DNA from: Lutraria lutraria
Lineage: Eukaryota; Mollusca; Bivalvia; Venerida; Mactridae
Assembly: GCA_964023205.1 (NCBI GenBank)
Contig: OZ026840.1
Coordinates: forward strand, 14,364,454-14,428,453
Direction of reading: 5' to 3'
Length of the DNA stretch: 64,000 nucleotides
Shown piece by piece: positions 47,911 to 59,912 of the stretch. The notes under the pieces were generated by a model, which worked only from the letters and a program-made list of their open reading frames with translations, did not search any database and was not told the origin of the DNA. Numbering within the stretch: position 1 is the stretch's first letter; each line of letters begins with the position of its first letter. The translations under genes and the position numbers were made by a program.

Positions 47911-48639
47911 AACAACGATTTTGTATCTGAACTGCAGTACTATATTCACTTCTTTTCAACCCGTTTTACCTGTTCAGACAATGGTTGTAAACTTTTGCGT
48001 ACACATAAAATGAAACGTCACTATCACATTATCCTAACTGGACAGTACAGGTATATCATTGTGCCCAAATAGAGCTAACACTTCATTTGGTAAAAATGAA
48101 CAGCCTTGATCAGTTCAACATTCCAGACAACGTATTTGACAAAAGTGAGACTTTTAAGGCAAAATGCCGACACTGTCTATCTATATGAATTCAGATTAAA
48201 TGAAACTGTATTATGATTATGAACTGCTTTCTATGTACGTATATATGCATTAAATTTTCAAAATTGAGCAAAATGTAATGTGTAATTTAATGCATTACAA
48301 TGACTAAAGTAATTGTATTACATGATAAAATCCATGCAATTGTAATTTAATGCACTGTTTCAGCAATGTAATTGTAATGTAATGCATTACATTCTCAAGT
48401 AATTCACCCCATGTCTGTCCCATATACAATTTTTTAGGCAGACTGGTGTACCGTATGTAGCAAAGTTTCACACCTATCTAGATCCTACTATGCAACTCCC
48501 ATTTTTTGGTATAAATGTATAATAATGTACATAAATATTTTATGACAGGTCCAGATTCGTGAAAAATACGAAATTGAGATACAGGGCAGTACTGGTCCAA
48601 TACCCTAGCTCTTTTTCGAATAGACTCCCTTGCTCAGTG

Positions 48640-49060
48640 TAAAGCACCAATGCACACAAGGCCTTTAATTATGTCATGGAAAGTAAAAGGTAAAGGACAG
48701 TTTCATAGTCAGAAATTTATAAATTTATATGCATATTCAACCGACTTTCACAAGTTACCCCCCCCCCCCCCCCCCGATAACTGGGTTATAGGTTTTCCGT
48801 TAACACTTGGCGCCGTAGGCAGCCACGGACCATTGACTTATTTCCCTCACAGGTACTCATTTAAACACCTGGGTGGAGAGGAGCAAACATGGGATAATTT
48901 TTTGCTCAGAAATATTCCGATGGTCCAGTCGGGATTTGAACCAGGGACCTCACGATCCCAAAGCAAGCATCCCTCCACTGGGCCATCGCTCCCAACAACT
49001 TTGAAAGGGAACCACCGAAGGATCAATCCAACAATGTTTGGTTGCAATTGGCATAGTGTA
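48640..49060 (-). repeat. tRNA-derived SINE with long C tract
   Basis: Minus strand has GATGGCCCAGTGGAGGGATG (A-box-like) and CCTGGTTCAAATCCCGAC (B box), then a body with CACCTGGGTG and GTCCGTGGCTGCC. A C run of about 18 lies at 48,758-48,776. Short open frames on both strands here are repeat artefacts. Confidence 0.65.
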
Positions 49061-49208
49061 GGAGGATATATTGTTTAAAGTAAACACGGACACACGCATG
49101 GCGGACGTAAGGCGATCACAAAAGCTCATCATGAGCACATTATGCTCTGGTGAGATAAAAACAAGGCACTGCATACAGCTATGTAACGTTTTTTATTTAT
49201 CTTAACAG

Positions 49209-49254
49209 GAAAGAAGAAAATCTTGCAATTGGCAAATGAAAGTGTCACAGCTCG
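49209..49254 (+). other. Possible small exon inside the giant element
   Basis: TTATCTTAACAG|G at the left and CTCG|GTAAGT at the right frame 46 bases with good splice sites. Read in phase 0 it ends in phase 1, which would join the exon at 61,537 in frame and supply an ATG (MKVSQLGSSYQM). It may instead be chance; it lies within an insertion and no family resemblance helps. Confidence 0.2.
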
Positions 49255-51239
49255 GTAAGTTATAGATATTCAGCTCCATTTATTGGGGTTGAAACTGTTG
49301 TTGAAACATAAGAAACAACATCAAGGTATACAAATTATCATGTTGATGAACGTTTTGTAAAATTAAATTTGTCTCTGTTATATGTAAACAAAACAATTTT
49401 AAAGTAAGTCCAGGGCAGTAACTGCGCTATAAGCCTATAACTGACTGAATTCATATTAAAGAACATTCCAGTAAGGTTTTCATGACACTTCACCCAGTCC
49501 ACAATGTAACGTTAAATCAACATCGCTTAAATCTCATCTAAGCAGTCACTTTCTCTAGCACATAAGACTATGTGCACACATGTTAACCACCACCAGATGA
49601 TCAGTTCAAAGTCTGCCCTTTTTGTTTGTATTCTTGTCTAACATATCATATAACACATCACTCTATTTATCCATTTTCGAGAATGTCCTAATAAATCTGG
49701 TAATAGGGTCCAAGCATCAGTATTCCATACCTGAAAGAATGTATCAAAAATACAATCAACTATAATAAGTCTTAGCATTACATCATAAGAAATAACAAGT
49801 ATCAATATAATGGATATACCAAACAAAAGTTATAAAATTATTTGAGTAATGGCGCTCTGTGAACTTGGAGATTATTTTTGTCACTTGTGTGTTGTTTTCT
49901 CTATGAACAAATTTGTCATCTAATAATAAACTTTATTATTGTATTTTTATGTTAAATTCATGCCTGAGCCAGCCATATGATCATTGACTATTTACTACAT
50001 TCGATTATAATTAAATGTTATATGACGTACTACTTGACGCATAGTACAGTAATCGTGTCTGTATTGCTACGTCATGCTAAAAGTGCATGGCTTTTATCGT
50101 TCTGTGTTTTATTATATATATATAGAATCCTCTCTCTTTTAGTTTATTACAAATGTTCTTAGTTATTTATTGTTGTTAAAAATCATTAAAAAAATAGACA
50201 CACATACAAACTTTCTCTAAAAATAGCCTACGTATTGCTAATACTGCATGTACAATGTATTAGATTTTTCGAAATAATAGATTATTACATGAAAGACTCG
50301 CTAATAGAATAAAGATAGTTTAATGTTAAAGATAAAGAAAGTCTCTCGTTGGTTTCGAATAACGTACGTCACTATGTTAAACGTCTTATAGAGATACTAT
50401 TATGTTGTTAAATTATATGCAAATACATGTGCGAAAAAACTGGAAGCTGTAACTTGTTGTCGTTGTTGTTTAAACCAGCATCATTGACAAATAAAAAGGC
50501 GTTTTACGACATACCTTACAACTTAATAAAATATTCGATAATCTCCAAAGTACAGGATCCGGAGCATGTCTAGATGATTATTTCTTGTAAAAGTTCACAC
50601 CTGTCATCAGTTCTAGAGATAATAATTCAACACTAGGATCGCTCTTGACAGGGTGTTATGATAACATTAATTTCCAATATGAGGGAAATAGATCTTTTGT
50701 CCACAAAAATGTTCTGTTAATTAGTATAAATTATCAACAAAGCAACATAAACAATGAAGTTTAATACAACAGGCATAGCTCTATAGTTTTAAGTTTTATT
50801 TTACCTCAATATTTTGCTAAAGTCAGGAATTTTTTAATTACAACTACATATGTATTTATAAACTGTAAGCAAATCTATGTTTTTTATTTAAAGTGAGTTT
50901 ACCGTATCAGTCTGAAATTATTTTATGCTGTATTGAGGCATATTGATACTCTTCAGTAACAGGCCGGTTACTAGCACATAACACTGTGACAATACATATA
51001 TAAGAATGTATTGCCCTGCGAAACCGGTTGGCAATTTTAATATATATAAAATACCTATGTGATGTTAATACATTTATATATTTTTTACTGCACTGCTAAA
51101 CAAAACACATTATTCCAGGTATCTTGCAGGCTTCTGCAACTTATCTCTTGTCTTTTGTTATGTTTATGTTATTGTCTCCTCTATTGGCTCTTTTTGTTAA
51201 TAATTCTGTTCATAGTCAATATCTGGATTGATCTGCATT
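49255..51239. other. Right inner spacer of the giant element
   Basis: AT-rich, no recognised gene or repeat. Confidence 0.5.
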
Positions 51240-51560
51240 AAAGTTGACAAAGCCAATACCACGGGTCCAAGATTTGAACAAACTTATTAGAGGTTCAAAA
51301 GACAATGCTACATACCAAACATCTAAGTTTTTTGATACTCAATTTCCTATTTAAGCCTGAATAATATCAACTGACCCGTGACCAGGCCAATGTTGACCTT
51401 GGGACAATCAGGTTTGAACAATATTGGTAGAGGTCCACTAGGCAATGCCTCGTGTTAGCTTCATTTTTCAATAATTGTAGCCCAGGACAACCAATTAAAA
51501 TTTGGTGTCCATCCAGACATCTGCTAACTATTTCCAGAAATCGAAAACACAATAATCAAA
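51240..51560 (+). repeat. Dispersed repeat with two tandem units
   Basis: Two units share AGATTTGAACAAACTT / CAGGTTTGAACAATATTGG, AGAGGT(T/C)CA..A(G/C)AATGC and a CCAGGACAACC end. Unknown class. Confidence 0.45.
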
Positions 51561-51974
51561 TAATCAAATAAATGTGTCTGTTTAAATAACTCTTTATGAC
51601 TTCATAATAATAATTATTATTGTAAGTATATAATAAATACATGTACATTGTGTACTAGTATTATAATTAATACTTGTTAAATAGTAATTTAATATCGAAA
51701 GGTTAACTGCATAATGTACAACTGTACTCACAGCTGATAAACGGTTGTTCTGAGACTGCTGGTCACTGTGTTATATCAATGTGGGGTCCATTGGGGAGTT
51801 ATCATGTGACCAGTCACAAGCACAATTTTCTTTCTTTTGAACCTAAAAAAAGAATTGTTTTTTTTTGTATCAATGCTAAAAATACAAAGAATATTAAATT
51901 AAATTAATTAAAGTGTTGACCATAAACCTACTTGTACACTTGCATTACCAACAATTAAGTAATCAATCTTTGTT

Positions 51975-54900
51975 TTCAAGCTACGTATTATACTGTAAGC
52001 TAGAACCACAGAAATGGTCCATTTTGTAGCTATGACATAATACAAAACACCTATACCCACTTTTATGGGGTCACATTCCCTTCATTTCAAGCTACATGGA
52101 AGAATATTAACAAAGTTGACCATTTTTCTAAATTTTCATATGGGCTCAAACTTGTGACCATGCTTAAGTACCCACCAGGCCAAGCTAGCACCACAGAAAT
52201 GGTCTCATTTTGTAGCTATGACATAGTACAAAACACCTATACCCACTTTTATGGGGTCACATTCTCTACATTTCAAGCTACATGGAAGAATATTAACAAA
52301 GTTGACCATTTTACTAAATTTTCATAATGGGCTAAAACTTGTGACCATGCATAAGTACCCACCAGGCCAAGCTATCACCACAGAAATGGTCTCATTTTGT
52401 AGCTATGACATAGTTCAAAACACCTATACCCACTTTTATGGGGTCACATTCCCTTCATTTCAAGCTACATGGAAGAATATTAACAAAGTTGACCATTTTA
52501 CTACATTTTCATAATGGGCTCAAACTTGTGACCATGCATAAGTACCCACCAGGCCAAGCTAGCACCACAGAAATGGTCTCATTTTGTAGCTATGACATAG
52601 TACAAAACACCTATACCCACTTTTATGGGGTCACATTCCCTTCATTTCAAGCTACATACAAGAATATTAACAAAGTTGACAATTTTTCTAAATTTTCATA
52701 TGGGCTCAAACTTGTGACCAAGCATAAGTACCCACCAGGCCAAGCTAGCACCACAGAAATGGACCCACTTTTATGGGGTCACATTCCCTTCATTTCAAGC
52801 TACATGGAAGAATATTAACAAAGTTGACCATTTTTCTAAATTTTCATATGGGCTCAAACTTGTGACCATGCATAAGTACCCACCAGGCCAAGCTAGCACC
52901 ACAGAAATGGTCTCATTTTGTAGCTATGACATAGTACAAAACACCTATACCCACTTTTATGGGGTCACATTCTCTACATTTCAAGCTACATGGAAGAATA
53001 TTAACAAAGTTGACCATTTTACTAAATTTTCATAATGGGCTAAAACTTGTGACCATGCATAAGTACCCACCAGGCCAAGCTATCACCACAGAAATGGTCT
53101 CATTCTGTAGCTATGACATAGTTCAAAACACCTATACCCACTTTTATGGGGTCACATTCCCTTCATTTCAAGCTACATACAAGAATATTAACAAAGTTGA
53201 CAATTTTTCTAAATTTTCATATGGGCTCAAACTTGTGACCAAGCATAAGTACCCACCAGGCCAAGCTAGCACCACAGAAATGGACCCACTTTTATGGGGT
53301 CACATTCCCTTCATTTCAAGCTACATGGAAGAATATTAACAAAGTTGACCATTTTACTACATTTTCATAATGGGCTCAAACTTGTGACCATGCATATGCA
53401 CCCACCAGGCCAAGCTAGCACCACAGGAATGGTCTTATTTTGGAGCTATGACGTAGTACAAAATACCGGTACCCACTTTTATGGGGTCACATTCCCTTCA
53501 TTTCAAGCTACATACAAGAATATTAACAAAGTTGACCATTTTTCTAAATTTTCATATGGGCTCAAACTTGTGACCAAGTATAAGTACCCACCAGGCCAAG
53601 CTAGCACCACAGGAATGGTCTTATTTTGGAGCTATGTCGTAGTACAAAATACCGGTACCCACTTTTATGGGGTCACATTCCCTTCATTTCAAGCTACATA
53701 CAAGAATATTAACAAAGTTGACCATTTTACTACATTTTCATAATGGGCTCAAACTTGTGACCATGCATATGCACCCACCAGGCCAAGCTAGAACCACAGA
53801 AATGGTCTCATTCTGTAGCTATGACATAGTACAAAACACCTATACCCACTTTTATGGGGTCACATTCCCTTCATTTCAAGCTACATACAAGAATATTAAC
53901 AAAGTTGACAATTTTTCTAAATTTTCATATGGGCTCAAACTTGTGACCATGCTTAAGTACCCACCAGGCCAAGCTAGCACTACATGAATATTCTCATTTT
54001 GTAGCTATGACATAGTACAAAATGCCTATACCCACTTTTATGGGGTCACATTCCCTTCATTTCAAGCTACATGGAAGAATATTAACAAAGTTGACCATTT
54101 TACTACATTTTCATAATGGGCTCAAACTTGTGACCATGCCTAAGTACCCACCAGGCCAAGATAGCACCACAGAAATGGTCTCATTTTGTAGCTATGACAT
54201 AGTACAAAATGCCTATACCCACTTTTATGGGGTCACATTCCCTTCATTTCAAGCTACATACAAGAATATTAACAAAGTTGACAATTTTTCTAAATTTTCA
54301 TATGGGCTCAAACTTGTGACCAAGCATAAGTACCCACCAGGCCAAGCTAGCACCACAGAAATGGACCCACTTTTACGGGGTCACATTCCCTTCATTTCAA
54401 GCTACATGGAAGAATATTAACAAAGTTGACCATTTTACTACATTTTCATAATGGGCTCAAACTTGTGACCATGCATATGCACCCACCAGGCCAAGCTAGC
54501 ACCACAGGAATGGTCTTATTTTGGAGCTATGACGTAGTACAAAATACCGGTACCCACTTTTATGGGGTCACATTCCCTTCATTTCAAGCTACATACAAGA
54601 ATATTAACAAAGTTGACAATTTTTCTAAATTTTCATATGGGCTCAAACTTGTGACCATGCATAAGTACCCACCAGGCCAAGCTAGCACCACAGAAATGGT
54701 CTCATTTTGTAGCTATGACATAGTACAAAACACCTATACCCACTTTTATGGGGTCACATTCCCTTCATTTCAAGCTACATACAAGAATATTAACAAAGTT
54801 GACCATTTTACTACATTTTCATAATGGGCTCAAACTTGTGACCATGCATATGCACCCACCAGGCCAAGCTAGCACCAAAGAAATGGTCTCATTTTGTAGC

Positions 54901-57900
54901 TATGACATAGTACAAAACACCTATACCCACTTTTATGGGGCCACATTCCCTTCATTTCAAGCTACATACAAGAATATTAACAAAGTTGACAATTTTTCTA
55001 AATTTTCATATGGGCTCAAACTTGTGACCAAGCATAAGTACCCACCAGGCCAAGCTAGCACCACAGAAATGGACCTACTTTTATGGGGTCACATTCCCTT
55101 TATTTCAAGCTACATGGAAGAATATTAACAAAGTTGACCATTTTACTACATTTTCATAATGGGCTCAAACTTGTGACCATGCATATGCACCCACCAGGCC
55201 AAGCTAGCACCACAGGAATGGTCTTATTTTGGAGCTATGACGTAGTACAAAATACCGGTACCCACTTTTATGGGGTCACATTCCCTTCATTTCAAGCTAC
55301 ATACAAGAATATTAACAAAGTTGACCATTTTACTACATTTTCATAATGGGCTCAAACTTGTGACCAGGCATATGCACCCACCAGGCCAAGCTAGAACCAC
55401 AGAAATGGTCTCATTCTGTAGCTATGACATAGTACAAAACACCTATACCCACTTTTATGGGGTCACATTCCCTTCATTTCAAGCTACATACAAGAATATT
55501 AACAAAGTTGACCATTTTTCTAAATTTTCGTATGGGCTCAAACTTGTGACCATGCCTAAGTACCCACCAGGCCAAGCTAGCACTACATGAATGGTCTCAT
55601 TTTGTAGCTATGACATAGTACAAAATGCCTATACCCACTTTTATGGGGTCACATTCCCTTCATTTCAAGCTACATGGAAGAATATTAACAAAGTTGACCA
55701 TTTTACTACATTTTCATAATGGGCTCAAACTTGTGACCATGCCTAAGTACCCACCAGGCCAAGATAGCACCACAGAAATGGTCTCATTTTGTAGCTATGA
55801 CATAGTACAAAATGCCTATACCCACTTTTATGGGGTCACATTCCCTTCATTTCAAGCTACATGGAAGAATATTAACAAAGTTGACAATTTTACTACATTT
55901 TCATAATGGGCTCAAACTTGTGACCATGCCTAAGTACCCACCAGGCCAAGATAGCACCACAGAAATGGTCTCATTTTGTAGCTATGACATAGTACAAAAT
56001 GCCTATACCCACTTTTATGGGGTCACATTCCCTTCATTTCAAGCTACATGGAAGAATATTAACAAAGTTGACCATTTTACTACATTTTCATAATGGGCTC
56101 AAACTTGTGACCATGCCTAAGTACCCACCAGGCCAAAATAGCACCACAGAAATGGTCTCATTTTGTAGCTATGACATAGTACAAAATGCCTATACCCACT
56201 TTTATGGGGTCACATTCCCTTCATTTCAAGCTACATGGAAGAATATTAACAAAGTTGACCATTTTTCTAAATTTTCATATGGGCTAAAACTTGTGACCAT
56301 GCATAAGTACCCACCAGGCCAAGCTAGCACCACAGAAATGGTCTCATTTTGTAGCTATGACATAGTACAAAACACCTATACCCACTTTTATGGGGTCACA
56401 TTCCCTTCATTTCAAGCTACATGGAAGAATATTAACAAAGTTGACCATTTTACTAAATTTTCATAATGGGCTCAAACTTGTGACCATGCCTAAGTACCCA
56501 CCAGGCCAAGCTAGCACCACAGAAATGGTCTCATTTTGTAGCTATGACATAGTACAAAACATCTATACCCACTTTTATGGGGTCACATTCCCTTCATTTC
56601 AAGCTACATGGAAGAATATTAACAAAGTTGACCATTTTACTAAATTTTCATATGGGCTCAAACTTGTGACCATGCATAAGTACCCACCAGGCCAAGCTAT
56701 CACCACAGAAATGGTCTCATTTTGTAGCTATGACATAGTACAAAACACCTATACCCACTTTTATGGGGTCACATTCCCTTCATTTCAAGCTACATGGAAG
56801 AATATTAACAAAGTTGACCATTTTTCTAAATTTTCATATGGGCTCAAACTTGTGACCATGCATAAGTACCCACCAGGCCAAGCTATCACCACAGAAATGG
56901 TCTCATTTTGTAGCTATGACATAGTACAAAACACCTATACCCACTTTTATGGGGTCACATTCCCTTCATTTCAAGCTACATGGAAGAATATTAACAAAGT
57001 TGACCATTTTTCTAAATTTTCATATGGGCTCAAACTTGTGACCAAGTATAAGTACCCACCAGGCCAAGCTAGCACCACAGGAATGGTCTTAATTTGGAGC
57101 TATGACGTAGTACAAAATACCTGTACCCACTTTTATGGGGTCAAATTCCCTTCATTTCAAGCTACATACAAGAATATTAACAAAGTTGACCATTTTACTA
57201 CATTTTCATAATGGGCTCAAACTTGTGACCATGCATATGCACCCACCAGGCCAAGCTAGAACCACAGACATGGTCTCAGTTTGTAGCTATGACATAGTAC
57301 AAAACACCTATACCCACTTTTATGGGGTCACATTCCCTTCATTTCAAGCTACATGGAAGAATATTAACAAAGTTGACCATTTTACTAAATTTTCATAATG
57401 GGCTCAAACTTGTGACCAAGCATAAGTACCCACCAGGCCAAGCTAGCACCACAGAAATGGTCTCATTTTGTAGCTATGACATAGTACAAAATGCCTATAC
57501 CCACTTTTATGGGGTCACATTCCCTTCATTTCAAGCTACATACAAGAATATTAACAAAGTTGACCATTTTTCTAAATTTTCATATGGGCTCAAACTTGTG
57601 ACCAAGTATAAGTACCCACCAGGCCAAGCTAGCACCACAGGAATGGTCTTATTTTGGAGCTATGTCGTAGTACAAAATACCGGTACCCACTTTTATGGGG
57701 TCACATTCCCTTCATTTCAAGCTACATACAAGAATATTAACAAAGTTGACCATTTTACTACATTTTCATAATGGGCTCAAACTTGTGACCATGCATATGC
57801 ACCCACCAGGCCAAGCTAGAACCACAGAAATGGTCTCATTCTGTAGCTATGACATAGTACAAAACACCTATACCCACTTTTATGGGGTCACATTCCCTTC

Positions 57901-59623
57901 ATTTCAAGCTACATGGAAGAATATTAACAAAGTTGACCATTTTTCTAAATTTTCATATGGGCTCAAACTTGTGACCATGCCTAAGTACCCACCAGGCCAA
58001 GCTAGCACTACATGAATATTCTCATTTTGTAGCTATGACATAGTACAAAATACCTGTACCCACTTTTATGGGGTCAAATTCCCTTCATTTCAAGCTACAT
58101 ACAAGAATATTAACAAAGTTGACCATTTTACTACATTTTCATAATGGGCTCAAACTTGTGACCATGCATATGCACCCACCAGGCCAAGCTAGAACCAAAG
58201 ACATGGTCTCAGTTTGTAGCTATGACATAGTACAAAACACCTATACCCACTTTTATGGGGTCACATTCCCTTCATTTCAAGCTACATGGAAGAATATTAA
58301 CAAAGTTGACCATTTTACTAAATTTTCATAATGGGCTCAAACTTGTGACCAAGCATAAGTACCCACCAGGCCAAGCTAGCACCACAGAAATGGTCTCATT
58401 TTGTAGCTATGACATAGTACAAAATGCCTATACCCACTTTTATGGGGTCACATTCCCTTCATTTCAAGCTACATACAAGAATATTAACAAAGTTGACCAT
58501 TTTTCTAAATTTTCATATGGGCTCAAACTTGTGACCAAGTATAAGTACCCACCAGGCCAAGCTAGCACCACAGGAATGGTCTTATTTTGGAGCTATGTCG
58601 TAGTACAAAATACCGGTACCCACTTTTATGGGGTCACATTCCCTTCATTTCAAGCTACATACAAGAATATTAACAAAGTTGACCATTTTACTACATTTTC
58701 ATAATGGGCTCAAACTTGTGACCATGCATATGCACCCACCAGGCCAAGCTAGAACCACAGAAATGGTCTCATTCTGTAGCTATGACATAGTACAAAACAC
58801 CTATACCCACTTTTATGGGGTCACATTCCCTTCATTTCAAGCTACATACAAGAATATTAACAAAGTTGACAATTTTTCTAAATTTTCATATGGGCTCAAA
58901 CTTGTGACCATGCCTAAGTACCCACCAGGCCAAGCTAGCACTACATGAATATTCTCATTTTGTAGCTATGACATAGTACAAAATGCCTATACCCACTTTT
59001 ATGGGGTCACATTCCCTTCATTTCAAGCTACATGGAAGAATATTAACAAAGTTGACCAATTTACTACATTTTCATAATGGGCTCAAACTTGTGACCATGC
59101 CTAAGTACCCACCAGGCCAAGATAGCACCACAGAAATGGTCTCATTTTGTAGCTATGACATAGTACAAAATGCCTATACCCACTTTTATGGGGTCACATT
59201 CCCTTCATTTCAAGCTACATGGAAGAATATTAACAAAGTTGACCATTTTACTACATTTTCATAATGGGCTCAAACTTGTGACCATGCCTAAGTACCCACC
59301 AGGCCAAGATAGCACCACAGAAATGGTCTCATTTTGTAGCTATGACATAGTACAAAATGCCTATACCCACTTTTATGGGGTCACATTCCCTTCATTTCAA
59401 GCTACATGGAAGAATATTAACAAAGTTGACCATTTTTCTAAATTTTCATATGGGCTAAAACTTGTGACCATGCATAAGTACCCACCAGGCCAAGCTAGCA
59501 CTACAGGAATGGTCTTATTTTGGAGCTATGACATAGTACAAAATACCTGTACCCACTTTTATGGGGTCACATTCCCTTCTTTTCAAGCTACATACAAGAA
59601 TATAAATAAAGTTGACCATTTTT
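51975..59623 (+). repeat. Satellite array 2, ~187-bp monomer, ~41 copies, inverted relative to array 1
   Basis: Same monomer as array 1 but in the opposite direction (CCCACTTTTATGGGGTCAC on the plus strand). The first copy is truncated and the last ends abruptly. A 933-bp five-monomer period is visible (57,135 to 58,068; 57,322 to 58,255; 57,695 to 58,628). A shortened monomer, missing roughly 40 bp before ACCCACTTTTATGG, recurs near 52,761, 53,283, 54,363 and 55,072. CATAATGGGC versus CATATGGGC makes 187- versus 186-bp monomers and so breaks or keeps the open frames. Confidence 0.9.
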
Positions 59624-59824
59624 AGTAGGTGGGAGGGGTAAAATATAACGAAAACAATGACATTCGAACATGGAATATGGGAAAAATATATCGCTAAATA
59701 TGTATTCTGATACATACCAAGTAATGTTTCCTCCCGATCCAACGCAACATGCGTATCTTTCGACTGGAAACATCCTTTTTTAGTGTAATGAAAATTGGAT
59801 TTGTCCAAAAATGTTACTGTAACA

Positions 59825-59900
59825 CCGTTTACTATAGCGGAAATGCCTTATTGGTCGATGGAGTTATTGGTCGCTGCTATCGGTCGCCAATTTGTGCTCA
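59825..59900 (-). repeat. Right subterminal decamer cluster and terminal inverted repeat
   Basis: On the minus strand TGAGCACAA, TGGCGACCGATA, GCGACCAATA and TCGACCAATA follow each other, mirroring the left end at 37,522-37,575. Confidence 0.65.
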
Positions 59901-59912
59901 GTTTATGACGGG
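59901..59912 (+). repeat. 12-bp direct repeat (putative target-site duplication), right copy
   Basis: GTTTATGACGGG, identical and parallel to 37,510-37,521. Confidence 0.75.

Larger units (their letters stand above)
45657..48045 (-). mobile_element. Tc1/mariner (IS630-type) transposon, nearly intact
   Basis: Terminal inverted repeats CTGCTCAGTTAGGATAAT (45,657-45,674) and CTGTCCAGTTAGGATAAT (reverse, 48,045-48,028) match at 16 of 18 positions and sit inside TA dinucleotides (45,655-45,656 and 48,046-48,047), the target duplication of this superfamily. Length 2,389 bp. The transposase gene is on the minus strand. tRNA-like segments occur inside both ends in mirror orientation. Confidence 0.85.
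44432..48417. mobile_element. hAT-like DNA transposon with nested insertions
   Basis: Ends CAGGCATGGG and (reverse) CAGACATGGG are terminal inverted repeats, flanked on both sides by the same 8 bp, TCCCATAT (44,424-44,431 and 48,418-48,425), the TSD length of hAT elements. Subterminal sequence at both ends is full of TAATGCATTAC-type motifs. Removing the nested Tc1/mariner copy leaves about 1.6 kb, of which about 0.7 kb is a LINE fragment, so the original element is small and non-autonomous. Confidence 0.8.
37522..59900. mobile_element. Giant (~22.4 kb) foldback-like element with satellite arms
   Basis: The left end (from 37,522, GTAAGCACAA then TGGCGACCGATA) and the reverse complement of the right end (from 59,900, TGAGCACAA then TGGCGACCGATA) are imperfect terminal inverted repeats of about 23 bp. 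A 12-bp direct repeat lies immediately outside both. Mirrored GCGACC(A/G)ATA decamers follow at each end. Inside come an array of ~187-bp monomers (37,805-43,067), a 9-kb centre and a second array in reverse orientation (51,975-59,623). No transposase that would belong to the element itself is seen; the only one lies in a nested Tc1/mariner copy. The layout resembles foldback elements, whose long inverted arms contain tandem repeats, but the 12-bp duplication does not match a superfamily I know. Likely non-autonomous. Confidence 0.65.

Noticed and set aside
47826..47920. A true tRNA gene
   Set aside because: A and B boxes are good, but the acceptor and anticodon stems do not pair convincingly and it lies inside a DNA transposon.
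48650..49174. Open frames on both strands around 48.7-49.2 kb
   Set aside because: They lie in a tRNA-derived SINE with a C tract.
59515..59808. Minus-strand open frame at the outer edge of array 2
   Set aside because: It runs from satellite into unrelated sequence with no family resemblance or splice sites.
37510..59912. CRISPR-like or bacterial mobile element reading of the arrays
   Set aside because: Monomers are contiguous 187-bp satellites without spacers, and the window is clearly an intron-containing animal genome.
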